The notes beneath the pieces are model-generated. The model was not told where the DNA came from and searched no databases. It saw nothing but the letters and a program-made list of their open reading frames with translations. Of a stretch of DNA of 64,000 bases, positions 32,846 through 45,049 are shown one piece after another (the stretch's first letter is position 1; the number at the start of each line of letters is the position of its first letter). Source of the stretch: Symsagittifera roscoffensis (taxonomy: Eukaryota; Xenacoelomorpha; Acoela; Convolutidae); assembly GCF_963678635.1 (NCBI RefSeq), contig NC_087069.1, positions 37,809,371-37,873,370 on the forward strand, in the 5' to 3' direction. The translations under genes and the position numbers were made by a program.

Positions 32846-33439
32846 CTGCAAATTTACATCCGAAGAATCTGGACTAAATTTCTTTCAACACCTTTCATTT
32901 CTGGACAAATGGTATGACGGTATTTCTATTGATCAACCCTTAGAAAAGCAAAAATCCTAATGTGCAAACAGAATTAATGAATTTCGGTCAGTTTCTAAAA
33001 CCCAACTGTGGCATAATATATCATGTAAGTGAAACCAGGTTGTTCAAGCTACAAGAAGTATTCTTTTCCAGGATGTGGATTAACATTGGTTGCAACCACC
33101 GGGTTTTCAAGTCTAATGGGAATCGGATTGGCCTCAACGACAACTACAAGACCCCACAGCTACTCAACCGGTTTTCACAACTAAAGATAAGGAGAGAGCT
33201 GCTACACTAGAAGTCGACAGCATAACCTACATAACAAATCTATAGTGAAACGGGAAAACGTTTCTAAAAGCTCAGGAAATGATCAACCATTGATGTTTCA
33301 ATAATTTCCGATTGTCTTCGTCTACTCCGCGCAATTTTCTCGTGTTATTTAATTCGAGGACGTTCTTCTGCAAAAACGAAAAATAGATTCAAGAATAGAG
33401 GACCGGGAGATGGCTAAAACACTACCCCACGAGCAATCA

Positions 33440-34515
33440 CATCAAGCTTTTTCCCTGAAACTATTGAACGTTTCACTACCAACAAAGCAATGGACAACAA
33501 AAATGAAGTTTTGCCCTACTCACCATTCATGGATGGTATTTTTGTTCGTGCCCGAGGACGACTGAAGCATTAACCATTGCCAGATGAAGCTAAAGATCTT
33601 TCTATTCTTAATACAAATGAACCTCGACTCAACGTAGGATCAAAAACGCACATCATAAAAGCATGCAACTCGGCACCGAATTCTTATAACACTACTTGTA
33701 CAAAGCTTTAAAATTTGGGTCTGGGAAAAATTTCAGACACATTGACCACCATTGCTTCTTGTGATCTACCCGCACAGCGATTGAGGACTCGGAAACTAAT
33801 TCATATTCTTTCAAGACTGTTGGGCTTGACTGCATCGGTCCAGCATTCTGCCTTGCTAAATTGATAAAACAAAAAAATTCATTTGTCTCTTTACTTGCCT
33901 AACATCGCGTGCAATCCACCTAGAAACTACCGACAATCTGACAAATGAAAATTGTTTGACAGCATTACGTAGTCTCATCGGGCGACGTGGTTCTCCTAAA
34001 CTAACTATTTTGGATAAAGCAACATACTTTGTCGCCGCAACTAAGCAAACCATGAAACGAACCTTAAATATCAACAAAGACGGAGTGGAAACCAAGCTTC
34101 GACTGAGGTCAATCGGTTGGCGTCTTAACCCACCGTCTGCTCCTCATTTTGGTGGGGCGTGGGAACGTCTGGTTTTGATCATCAAACAAGTCTTTCTTTT
34201 GATTTTAGGATTGGACAGACTTTTCAGGGATCTGTTCTCAACTATTGAAGTATAATGCTGAAAGAATACGCTCCAGCCTTAATCAAACGAGCCAAGTGGA
34301 ACCAAAGAGAGGAAACAATAGAAAATTATGACCTCGTGTGGATCCTCGAAGACTTAACTCCACGAGGTTTATGGAACCTGGGTAAGGTTGTTGAAAAATT
34401 AACCGGTCCTGATGGAATTGCTGCTAATAAAAACAGCGCCAGCGGTGAAACTAGCTGTAGTAGAATCAAAAAAGGGTTTTCAGACTTCACTATCAGTTGT
34501 AGTACCAAACCCTAA
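33440..34515 (+). pseudogene. BEL/Pao integrase and C-terminal domain remnant
   Basis: 33956-34253 holds LTALRSLIGRRGSPKLTILD, where a second catalytic Asp would sit, and the very typical PPSAPHFGGAWERL with the Glu. 34255-34513 has DLVWILEDLTPRGLWNLGKV, the conserved end of Pao polyproteins. Several stops lie upstream in the zinc-binding part. Confidence 0.8.
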
Positions 34516-34732
34516 CCCGTCTGGTCCCCGTAACTAATGCCCTCGCCAAAGATACTCAAGATGTGAATAATTTTTTCAATTGAGTTACTTGAAAATGCAA
34601 TCGTTAATTTCCAGTTCGTATTAAACAATTTATTGGAGTGTGATAACATTTTTGGATGAATGAATATTTTGACTTCTGTGAACAACTAAGAGACAATTCA
34701 AGACATTAGAACTCAGCATCTTGTCTTAAATA

Positions 34733-35208
34733 GCAACTATGATAGTTGGGTCCCTATAGAAAGTTAGTATGAAAAATGGGTCCAGCCATTCTTATGAAGA
34801 AATCAAAAACGCATGCAAAAAATAGTAAAAACCGTTAATTCATAAGTTAGTTTTTTCAGGAACGCAACTTTAAAACCTGTACCCTGACTGATATATTCTA
34901 ATCAGAAAGACCCTCCATCAAACTCTTAGTTGAGATATCACAGCACAATTCCAAAAGGAAAAGAACTATATTGAGTAGGAACGTTTTTCGCGATATATAT
35001 GGATCCACGATGAGATTGAAGTTACGGAAAACAGCTACAATAATACTGCTGCAAAAATTTTCGGGACCCTAAAGCAGTAACTAGGGAAACCTATCGACCA
35101 TAGTGTACAATTTTTTAGTAAATCGAAGTGAATATTTTAATGCCTTTTCATCATCGCTTGACCAAAAAAAATGCAAGTTTTTAAAACAACAAAAAAATAT
35201 TTTCTAAC
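34733..35208. other. Intron sequence, nothing recognised
   Basis: Between the BEL/Pao LTR remnant and the transmembrane exon. No repeats or frames of note. Confidence 0.4.
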
Positions 35209-35373
35209 CATATCTTTTTCCTGTTCTTTGACCTTCTTGCGGTTCTTTTTGAAGATACAGACAAAAATGACAATGAACAGGATCACGAACAGGCCAGCGA
35301 TCACCGCGATCAGAATTGGAGCTGCCACGTCTGACATGGCGTCAACACAGCCCCGGCAACTGTCTAGATGCTT
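35209..35373 (-). CDS. Exon 1 or transmembrane exon of the membrane protein gene
   Basis: It encodes a short ectodomain end (DSCRGCVDAMSDVAA if the exon begins at the TTCTAG acceptor at 35374), a single membrane helix PILIAVIAGLFVILFIVIFV, and a basic stop-transfer region KKNRKKVKEQEKD. The donor GTTAGA follows codon ATG in phase 0. The Met at 35337 could also be the true start, giving a short extracellular N-terminus. The layout of helix, basic cluster and long charged linker is seen in synaptotagmin-like and many receptor proteins; no C2 domain or other diagnostic domain lies in the window, so no name is given. The introns hold an antisense BEL/Pao element. Confidence 0.7.
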
Positions 35374-35775
35374 CTAGAATCTTCTCTGTGTGAAGATAAT
35401 GACGTTTTTTTTATCTCTTTTGACCCTGGCCGTACGAGCAAAAGTGGTAGTTAGTTTTTTCTTGGATAATGAGCTTGTCTAAAAAAAACTTTGAATTGAA
35501 TGGCCTGCGGACTAATTAGGGCACAATGGACATATTTTGTCTTCTTACGTAACCCTAATAAACCCCTAGTTACGCCATAAAAATGATGCTTATGTGAGGC
35601 GGGGAACAGGAAAACACAGCAAAATATTTGTTTCAGATTTTAAAAATAAAAAAATTTTTTTTTCATTGTCCCCAACTCTTTTTTCCGTTGGACAGTGTTT
35701 TGCAATTGTTAAGATGACTATATGCCTATTTGATTTGACAATTTTGGACTCAGATCAATTTTAGCATGATATTTT

Positions 35776-35975
35776 GACTCTTTTCTAGTTCCTTCTTTTT
35801 TTGAAAAGCTTATTTAACGTTGTCATAATGCGGTGAAAATTGGCGTGGTGAACAAATCGACAACTGTGAACATATTCTTACTACATTACAGCATAACATC
35901 ACGCATCATGCCGTAATAACACGTAAGACAAACATAAAACTCGGTATTTTCAAAGGGGGATACTGGAAAAGAGCC
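35776..35975. mobile_element. MITE of the GGCTCTTTTCC family, copy 1
   Basis: Ends GACTCTTTTCTAG / TACTGGAAAAGAGCC. The flanks GATATTTT and GATGATTT look like an 8-bp target duplication with two changes. The interior CATCACGC...GTAATAACACG is shared with the other copies. Confidence 0.7.
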
Positions 35976-36596
35976 GATGATTTCATTTACACACCCTAAA
36001 ATGCACAGTTTGACCTCATTAAAACTATCGTTATTTGTTCTTCATAACTTACAACTTACATCGTAACATACGCAACGGGTAGTAAGCTATAATAACACGA
36101 AAGGCAAAAGACGGCGACTATGAAATTGAAATGTTTGAAATGTGGACGGGGTTGGGGTGGAGCTGGGAAAGAGCCAAAAGTTTTTTTCTAACAAACTGAG
36201 AGGGAAATAAAACAATTGTTTCAGATGGGCCATCATTTTTATCGCAAATTTCAGGTGGGCCAAGTTGCGATCAACAATGCAAGATATCGCTTTTTTCTAC
36301 GTCCCACACCAAAATTTCAAATTATGATTTTTTTTCAATTATTTCACGTATGATTATGTCTGATTGCGTGATGTTACGAAATAAGGTATGACTGAAAAAT
36401 GTGTTCACAATAGTTAGTTTAATCAACTTGCAAAAGATTTTTACATTGTGACAATTTAAAAATAGTTTTTCAAAATTAAAATTCCAATGCGAGGGAGGGG
36501 AAGGGTAGAAGAGACCTCAATATTTTTTGCCATTCTATAAACCTGTCTGGGTAAACTTGAATGTTCAGAAATCATTTAATTTTTAATTGAGGAGGT

Positions 36597-36816
36597 GGCT
36601 TTTTTCCAGTTTTCTCTTTCAAATTCAATTTTGAAAAGCCTTATTTATTGTTGTCATAATGCAATGGAATTTGGCGTAGTGGACAAATCGACAACTGTGA
36701 GCAGATTTGTTCTTCATACTTTACAGCGTTACATCACGCAATTAGCCGCAATCGCAATAACACTTAAAACAAACAAAAAAATCGGTATTTTGAAAGGCGT
36801 AAACTGGAAAAGAGCG
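36597..36816. mobile_element. MITE of the GGCTCTTTTCC family, copy 2
   Basis: 220 bp, ends GGCTTTTTTCCAG / CTGGAAAAGAGCG, 8-bp flanks GAGGAGGT and GAGGAGGG. Confidence 0.75.
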
Positions 36817-36929
36817 GAGGAGGGTTTCTAATTTGCTTTAACTAATACCTTTCTGGATGCGAATTTTATCAAATGTTTTAGATTTTTGGCTCCTTTCCAC
36901 TTTACCCATATTCAAATTTCAATTTCCGA

Positions 36930-37452
36930 CAAGACTGCTCGTATCAGGACGAAGCCTTGAATGTACCGACTGTTTTTTAAGGTTTATGGAGCAGTAATAA
37001 CTTTAAAAAATAAATGGAATTTTTTTTTCTTAAGTTTGAAATTTTTTTAATGAAAATCATCCCACCAAACGCCATATAAAGTACAAAAGGATAAATTTCG
37101 TTCCTTGTAACATATCATTTATGGCAAATAAGCTCCGTTCAACCAATTTGGAACGATTTCTAAGACGGATTAAATCTCCGCTTACGCGTTAATAGCTCGA
37201 ACTATATCGCGCGTTAATTGTTCCAATTTGGTAAAAATGGCCAAAATGGCAACCTTTAAACCCTCATAACTTTACGAACAATAATCACCGGTGAAGTATT
37301 TTTTCAAATTTAAGCTCAGGACAACAGTACTTTTTGAATGATATAAAAAAATTCCGTCAAAAATGGCTAGTTAAAAAGTCGAATTTTGTCTGAAGAAAAA
37401 AAACCCAACCCGAGCACAAATATTCCGTTACTTTCGTATCGAATGTCGGAAC
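36930..37452 (-). mobile_element. Helentron-like element, copy 4
   Basis: A minus-strand copy running from GTTCCGACATTCGATACG at 37452 to CGAGCAGTCTTG at 36930. The subterminal inverted repeat and hairpin are partly mutated. The GGCTCTTTTCC-family MITE 37469-37683 lies 16 bp away. Confidence 0.75.
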
Positions 37453-37468
37453 AAAAACAAAATTTAAA

Positions 37469-37683
37469 GGCTCTTTTCCAGTTTCCCCCCTTTCAAATTC
37501 AACTTTGAAAAGTCTATTTAATGTTGTCTCAATGCAATGAAATTCGGCGTGGTGAAGAAATCGACAAATCTGAACAGGTTTGTTCTTCATACTTTACAGC
37601 GTAACATCACGCATTTAGCCGTAATAACACGCAATACAAATATAAAACTCGGCATTTTGGAAGGGGGAAACTGGAAAAGAGCC
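37469..37683. mobile_element. MITE of the GGCTCTTTTCC family, copy 3 (best ends)
   Basis: 215 bp with near-perfect terminal repeats GGCTCTTTTCCAGTTTCCCC / GGGGGAAACTGGAAAAGAGC. No target duplication was detected. Confidence 0.75.
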
Positions 37684-37862
37684 CGTCTTTTTTATAGCTC
37701 AGTATGGCAGAACTGAACTTGCAATTCTTCTCTTTTCGAGCGGCGCAAATGGCCTTGACAAAGATAGTTTACATACTACATGAATAGATAAAAACATCGC
37801 AATCGCAGCAATCGCGAAAAGCGGCAGAAAGTATCACGAGCAGTCACAACTTTACGAGCAGC

Positions 37863-38131
37863 GGTCTCTTTTTCAATTTCCCTATTTTTTCTAATATGCT
37901 TGTATCGAGAAGGAAAAGTTTAAGTTTTTTATAAAAAAGTTGACCGCAAAATATTTAAATTTATCAATTTTGAAATGATGTTCAAATTTTGTCCAAATAT
38001 GTGATGTTACGATGAAAGTGTAAAAGCAAAAATCAGTTCATACTTGTTAGTTTATCCACAATGCTTTTTTTATGACAATAATGAAAAAATGTCTCCAGTA
38101 AAATTTGAAAACTGGGGGAGTGGAAAAAAGC
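37863..38131. mobile_element. MITE related to the GGCTCTTTTCC family
   Basis: Ends GGTCTCTTTTTC / GTGGAAAAAAGC, 8-bp flanks CGAGCAGC (37855-37862) and CGAGCAGT (38132-38139). The interior is different from copies 1-3. Confidence 0.55.
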
Positions 38132-38139
38132 CGAGCAGT

Positions 38140-39568
38140 CTATATGTTGCAATTTAAAAAAAAAAGGTTTGGGTGTTTTCAGACCAATTTAGACTTTTCA
38201 GCTTGTATATTATTGTGATCATCTCTCATAAGTTCACGAAGGTTTCAAAATTGCCAACATGGTCAATTTAAGATAAATAACGCATAATCTTTTTCATTCT
38301 GAAAACGCTTCAATTGAGGCAAACCTTTTCGTCTCACTATGATGCTACTGATTGAGGAGGAAATTAAGGTACGGGGGCTTGGAATTTTCAGGGCTTCGTT
38401 CTATTACCCCACTGTTTTACTTAACTTCCGAACGGACCAACACGAAAGGCAACATTCATCAATTTTTCGCATTTGACCGTAAATGCACAAGTATTGTGAA
38501 AAGCGGGTTACAAAAATTGATGACTTACATGAAAGTGTGTTGCTGAGTTGGTTATTCTGACTGGGTTGACTGGAATTTTTTTTCAATTTTTTCTCGCATA
38601 TTTTGCGTGTATCTCCTTTTGTACGTTTTGGCCGTTTTGTTGACCCGAGATCAAAAGTTGGCAACTTTCCTTCTGGATAATAAATAAATATCCCAAATTA
38701 CTCCCAAGTTACAACACTGGAGCTAATGTCACGTGGCAAAATCGATTCTCTGACCATTTTTGCAGCACATCCATTTTCAATAAATTTAATATTTTTAAGA
38801 TATAAGTTTTTTACATTTGTTGAAAACTTTGAAAAGTGTTTTTTTGTAAGTCTTATATCTTTTGTTATTTTATGCTGCCTGGAAACGTCTTGAGAAAATG
38901 ATTCTTGGATCGAAAGTGACTTTTGATTCGAAAAACTTTGTCCAAACTCTTCGGTATTCAACTTGACCTTTGTTGAATCATCATTAGTTAATAAAATGAT
39001 TATGCAACTTATATAACAATAATTTATACGCCTATGGTTGTTTTACATATTTTTTCCATGTAGTTTTTCCGGAAAGTGCAAAATTTGCATCGTGGTGGTG
39101 GGACTATATTTGCCTCTCCCCCCCCCCTCCCCACCAGCAAAATTTTACCAGTAAAAATTTTGTTACATTGTTCGATTGCTATGAAAATTGACATAAGGTT
39201 ATGACAAACATATTTGGTCTTCATAAACAAACTTGTAAATCCACTCGTTACACCATAAAATTAAAATTCATGTTTTGGTGAGGTGGGGGGAAGATCCTTG
39301 TATTTTTGTAGTAGACTTGGGGGCTATAACCATACAGGTCTTCTTCTTGATTTTACTGGCTTCTAGGTGTAACAGAGCGAAGTGATTGTCATCACTTAAA
39401 AAGTTCAATATCGTTTTTGGCCGATTTTTACTTAATTTACTTTTTGTGACCAACCGCCAACTTTTCAGTTACTCAAATATGAGCAATTTGAACGTTTTTA
39501 AATGCTGAAAATTTTTCGCCAGCTAAAAATAATCTAGTCGATGTGTTCTCACGTTAGCAGCGCTCTTA
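38140..39568. other. AT-rich, no gene seen
   Basis: Short frames only. A sequence TTGTAAATCCACTCGTTACA (about 39233) has a related copy at about 39705 and a weaker one near 35560, so it is a dispersed repeat of unknown type. Confidence 0.4.
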
Positions 39569-39753
39569 GGGCTCTTTTTCTTTCCACCCTGCCTGGAGAT
39601 TTTACAAGTATAACTTATTTTCACATTGTCGGAATGTTGTGATAATGGACACTCGGACTAATTAACATGCGTCAAGCTTCTTTGATTTTGATAATTAACC
39701 TTGTAAATTCACTCGTTACACCATAACCATGGGATGGGAAGGAGAAAAAGCCG
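39569..39753. mobile_element. Probable MITE related to the GGCTCTTTTCC family
   Basis: Ends GGCTCTTTTTCTTTCC / GGAAGGAGAAAAAGCC. No convincing target duplication; interior distinct. Confidence 0.4.
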
Positions 39754-39816
39754 GGTTGAGGAGATGGAGACGCTCTTTCTCAATAATTTTAATTCCTTGT
39801 CACCAGAGCGGTTTTA

Positions 39817-39836
39817 GGGGGGGGGGGGGGGGGGGG
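39817..39836. repeat. Homopolymer of 20 G
   Basis: Followed by more G-rich sequence (ATGGTGGTGGTTGTGGAGGG). It may form a quadruplex, and its length is likely to be imprecise in any assembly. Confidence 0.9.
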
Positions 39837-40006
39837 ATGGTGGTGGTTGTGGAGGGTTGGGGGCGCAGATTTTTGGTCAAAATAGATCTTTAAACGGTGA
39901 TGGGATTGCTCGGAAAATCATTTTTAGCTACATAAAATAAATTTTGGAAAATCCGCTTCTCCCCTTGAGAAAACCATAAATCAACCACTGCCATTCACCC
40001 AAAAGG

Positions 40007-40200
40007 GGCTCTTTTCTTTTTACTTCTACTTTTGAAAAAGACTTCTAAATTGTTTGATGAAACAAAACAGCATGGTAAACAAGTAACAACTGTAAACATT
40101 TTTGCTCTTCTTTGTCATTTCACGCGTTTAGTCATAATTAACCGAAAAAAAACTTTAAAAAAAAAAGGAAAATTAAAAGTCTGTGGAGTGGAAAAGAGCT
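40007..40200. mobile_element. MITE of the GGCTCTTTTCC family, copy 4
   Basis: Ends GGCTCTTTTCTTTTTAC / GTGGAGTGGAAAAGAGC. The interior aligns with copies 1-3 around GTAACAACTGTAAACATTTT and TTCACGCGTTTAGTC. More diverged. Confidence 0.6.
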
Positions 40201-42649
40201 CTATGGGGTCCTTCATGGTGATATTTTAGACCATCCACTCTAGATTCAATTCTAAGAGCACTTTCGTTGCCAACAACATTAAATCTTTGCGTGCAAAATT
40301 TAAATGCAGCATAGAACTTAATTTAAAAGTTCACTCATTCACGAAAAAAAACTCTAGGACGGCAGTTGTCTCATGCATAATCAATTTTTTAATATAAACA
40401 TATTTTTTTATTTTAAGACTACCCTGGGCCAGGAGTGATGTATAATCCCTGGTTGGTTTTACAAAGCAAACCCTTGTTTCTCTAGGATTGTGACGATAGC
40501 TTTTAGAATCAGACAAAAAATATTTGATATAATATGTATTTTGCGGTTTTTCCTCGTTTTAAACTAAAAATTACAACATTTACAATGGTTTAGAGTGAAA
40601 CTAGAGTGAAAACTACTAAGTGTGTTTTACAAAGGTTATTCACTTATAGCTGTCCTGATAAAATTTCAAATGGTAGCAATTTAAGGGTTAAACTGTGGTT
40701 CATGGGTTTGCGCAGCAACAACGCGCAGGCCAGGGCCCTGGGATGAATCCTTCGTTGGTAGTTAATGAATAATTAGTTTTCTCGAGTTTTGCTTCTTATT
40801 CCCGCGTTGAAAAAGAGGATCAAATTTAAGTATTTATTAAAAAGGTGTGAAACGGATTTCAAATTGATTGATGTTGATCTCATTTCCAAGCAAAAGCAGT
40901 CCATTTTAATGGGTTGCAAATTGATCTAGATCCTTCTTTTTTGTTTCTGCGTAGCTTTAGTTTTATTGCATTTCATGTCAAAAAAATCTGTTGAATCCAA
41001 TTAATTATAATTTCAGGTAAATACACATTAAAATAATTATTTTTAGGAAAAATTTTCATACAGTAAATTTCGAGCAAATAATGACTCGCAGTTAATTTTT
41101 GGTATTCAATTTCGACTGAAAAGATTTGTTCAAGTGAAAGTAGTCTATCCCAACTGAGTTTTAGTTTTGTTCAAGCCATTGCAAAAGGGGAGGAACTTTG
41201 TATTCGGGTGTGTTTTTGATTTTTTTTTCTTTTTTCTTGTTTTCTTTTTGTTTTCCACGCAACATCAGGTACCACAGATAACATCGGACAGAGTTGAGTG
41301 ATATATAATATTAAAAACTTTACAGTCCTGATTAGAATCAGGTGAAAAAAACTTATCAAAAAATTTCCCAATGTCGAGAAAAACCGGTTTGAAAAGTTTG
41401 ATTTGTCCTTTTATTTCGAGCAAAAAGAGCGAGCGAGCATTCTTTTTTTAATTTCTTAAAAGCTATCATTAGCATAATTTAAACGTAAGTACTTAGTTTT
41501 TTTAATTATTTTTGGTTTTTTGTGTATTAACAAAATGGCGCCCTTTTGGAATCAAATTCCAAAAAAAAATGAAAAACTTGAAAATTCTATTCTGCAGTTT
41601 TTTGTTCAGCTCATTTTGTCAAAATTTTACCTAAAAAGCTAATATATACTTTTTTAACACGGGAAACTTAAGACTCGAGTTTTTTATCAGTGATACCTCT
41701 GAAAAAAACAAATTGCGATGAACAACTCAATTCAAGTGATTGTTTATCATTGTAATACTGACTGAGATTTCTTTTGAGCACAAACTTTGCTCAAACTTTC
41801 TCCCAGAAAAGTAAACAAATTCGTTTTAAAACTCTATGGCTCGAAACTGATCCTGCTAAAATTCCCAGATATCTTCTCAAAATGATTTTGGATAGATTCA
41901 AATGATTCTATCACTACCATAATCCATTTAAATCGTGTTTACGACGACAAAAAGCGCTCTTAAAAAATCTGGATTTGTCCAACTGCAATTAAATAAAGTC
42001 CATTTCAGCTCCTGGTGGCTTCATAGTTATTCAGTTTGGATTGATAAAACACTGATTAAATGGTCATTATTTTGAACTTGTCAGTGCGGTTATTCATAGA
42101 TCCATTGATCTCTAAGTTCTGTTCTAAGGTCTGGAAAAAGTTTTGTATCTGTTCCTGACGATGAGAAAATTAACGTTACATGGCAAACTTTTGGCAAAGA
42201 ACTTTTGGCAAACTTTTAGCAAGGAGTTTGAAAGCTCCATGGTGAAACCACTGTGGATATTCCCCATATTTACTTTCACTTGCACAAGGTTTCAACTATT
42301 TTAGATTGATCGTGATTTTGTTACAAATTTTTAATCAGCTTAACATTTGCTTAGTTAACGTTGTTGGTTTTGTAGTGTACCCATGGAGTCGATTTTATTT
42401 TAAGGTTACCGGTCAAAAACAAAACCTCGATCCAAAACTGATTGAACTTTGATCATCAAAATTTCTTTCGCTTGTAATTTGAGTTAGTATTGAATTCTAA
42501 ACTCTCCTAGTTTTAATCAAATGTTGTATGCAAAATCGAACTGATGAAACTAGTTTATGGATTTATGGATAATTTGTGGGTTTTTTTCATTGCTAATTTA
42601 GCGCAGTTTTATTGAAAAATTTGAATTGCTCATTTATTAATTAATTTTT
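40201..42649. other. AT-rich, no gene seen
   Basis: No frame above about 70 codons, no exon-like GC rise, no repeat partner noted in the window. Confidence 0.45.
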
Positions 42650-43164
42650 GTTCGGACTTTCGTAACGAAAAAAAAACGGAACATTTGTGCTCGGGTGGTT
42701 TGTTTTTCTGCAGACATATTTTGACTTTTTAACTAAGCAATTTTGACGAATTTTTTTAATCAATCGGATCGTATTACTGTCTTGAGCTGAAATTGGAAAA
42801 GATATTTTATTGTTTTTCATTAGGTTATGAGGGTTTAAAGATTGCCAATATGGCCAAATTTGGACAACTAACGCGAGATTGATTTCGAGCTATTAACGGG
42901 TAAGCGGAGATTTAATCCCTCAAAAAAAACGTTCCAAATAGGTTCAAACAGTTATGTGTCATAATTTCTTCATTACTTGGAGCAGCATCTATCACTTTGT
43001 ACTTTATATGGCGTGTGTGGGGATGATTTAAAAAACTTCAAAAATTTTGTATTTTTGTCCCTTTTTTCGAAAAATTCATAATATTTTTGAAAGCAAACCA
43101 TGCTTTCAAGACCCTAAAAGACAGTCAAAACATTCAGAACTTTATCCTGATACGAGCAGTCTTG
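42650..43164 (+). mobile_element. Helentron-like element, copy 5
   Basis: 515 bp from GTTCGGACTTTCGTAACG to CTGATACGAGCAGTCTTG. The subterminal repeat and hairpin are mutated relative to copy 1. Confidence 0.75.
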
Positions 43165-44294
43165 TTGCTAACTTTTCGAATTTTTTGGATAAATAAGCGC
43201 TAATTAATTTAGCGGGAAATAGCATGGAAAAATCCATGAAAAAACCCTACTAGGGTTGGGCTAGCAATTTATCATTTTCAGATTACATTCTCAATTTAGA
43301 ATAGATTTTTTAAAATGAAATCAGTCATTTATCTATTTGGTTCATTTTTTCAACATTTTTGTTTCGTTTAGGTCCACGTTTTACATTACTAGCAGAGTTT
43401 GCACATAGCTGGCCAATTTAGAACAGAACGTTTTTGCTTTAAGTATCAAATATTTTTTTTCTACTCCATCATTCTAAAATCATTATTATCGTTAAATTAG
43501 TAGCAAAAGTTTTTATTATGATTGTGAAAAAGACCGTTAAAAAAGTCAGTGTTCGATTTTTTTGATCTTGTTCATGATGAAAAGTGAACTTGCATTGGCA
43601 CAATGCTGTTGTAAAATCGTATTTCTACAGAAGCAAAACTGGCATTTGAAGTAGCAAACCAAGTTGGGTATCCCTTATCTACGTTGAAATTTTATTAGGC
43701 TCAGGTTAATTTATTATCTCAGGTTAAACCTAAATTAAAACTGAAAAGTTCCTAAGCTAATTATACACAATTTTGCAGAGTGATTCATAATTGGCATTAA
43801 AAAATTTAAATCTATCCTTAGTATGTGAAATTTAGCAATACAAAAACGTTCTATGAGTGCAAAATTTTCAGATTTGAATTTAATGGAACCTTAATTTTTA
43901 AACATGGGTGATTCCAAGTAAAATTGATTATTATCAGTCGAGTAATTCTCTCTGAAAGCTCTCAAAATGAGCTCTATAGCGACCAGGAAGTTAAATTAGC
44001 CTTGTGCAAAAGTTTTTTTTCTTCAAAATAACATATACCGAACTGTGAAGCGTCTTCCTAGAAAGCATTGTGTCCTCGCTAGTGTTGGCCTGTTGTAATC
44101 TAAGAGAAGGATGGCTAAATTCAACTTTTAAGAAAGCACTGATTTTTACAAGCTCCAGGTGTATGTAGAAGTTTCACAATTCCCTTTTCAGTAGTACAAG
44201 CTCCTGACAAATCAAAAAGGCACCTAGCTTTTAGTGTTTTGTTTCGAGTGCGCTAGCACGGATCTTTGGCACTAGTTTCATGATCAACTTTGTT
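43165..44294. other. AT-rich, no gene seen
   Basis: No frames or repeats recognised. Confidence 0.4.
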
Positions 44295-44823
44295 GTTCCG
44301 ACTTTCGATACAAAAGAAACGGAATATTTGAGCTCGGGGTGGGTTTTTTTTCTTCAGACAAACTTCGACTTTTTAACTAGCCATTTTTGACGGAATTTTT
44401 TATATCGTTCAAAAAATACTGTTGTCTTGAGCTTAAATTTGAAAAAATATTTCACCTGTGATCATTTTTTTTAAGTTATGGGGGTTTAAATATTGTCATT
44501 TTGGCCAATTTGGGACAATTGAAGCGCGATATATTTCGCGCTCTTAACGCGTACGCGGAGATTTAATCCGTCTTAAAAATCGTTCCAAATTGGTTGAAAG
44601 AAGCTTATTTGCCATAATTGATTTGTTAAAAGGAGCGAAATCTATCCTTTTGTATTTTAAATGGCGTGTGGGGGGATGACTTCCATAAAAAATTTCAAAT
44701 TTTAGAAAAAATTCTTTTTTCAGTTTGTTTTGTTTCATTGAATTTTTTGATGTTATTACTGCTCCATAAACCTTAAAAAGCAGTCGGAACATTCAGGGCT
44801 TCGCGCCGATACGAGCAGTCTTG
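44295..44823 (+). mobile_element. Helentron-like element, copy 6
   Basis: 529 bp with intact GTTCCGACTTTCG start, AGTCGGAAC inner repeat, and tail ending CGAGCAGTCTTG. It is the closest relative of copy 1. It sits in the sequence context ACTTTGTT | TTTCTTGTG, again T-rich. Confidence 0.8.
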
Positions 44824-45049
44824 TTTCTTGTGTGCTAATTCCATTTGTTGATAATAAGTTCAGTTAGTTATTTTGTGGTCTCGCTAAGTTTGAAACTTTT
44901 CATCATTTCAATCTCGATTTATGATAAGTTGCTCACGTATTCTGGTTATACTTTTTATCTTTTTTTGCAAACCTCACAATTTACCCCGCACCCACCATGT
45001 TTAAACTGTACCCCAAAGCTACCTATTCCAGTGTGCTGGGGTTGTTGAT

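Larger units (their letters stand above)
30610..34732 (+). mobile_element. Decayed BEL/Pao LTR retrotransposon, antisense in an intron
   Basis: LTR remnants at about 30610-30744 and 34585-34732 share GGAGTGTGATA, TTTTGACTTCTGTGAACAAC and CAGCATCTTGTCTTAAATA. Between them, in + orientation, come a gag zinc knuckle, RT, RNase H, integrase and the C-terminal Pao domain. Gag and protease are mostly lost. It lies between exon 1 and exon 2 of the membrane gene, on the opposite strand. Confidence 0.85.

Noticed and set aside
29486-35373. Naming the membrane gene synaptotagmin
   Set aside because: Topology fits, but no C2 domain lies in the window and the juxtamembrane sequence is not diagnostic.
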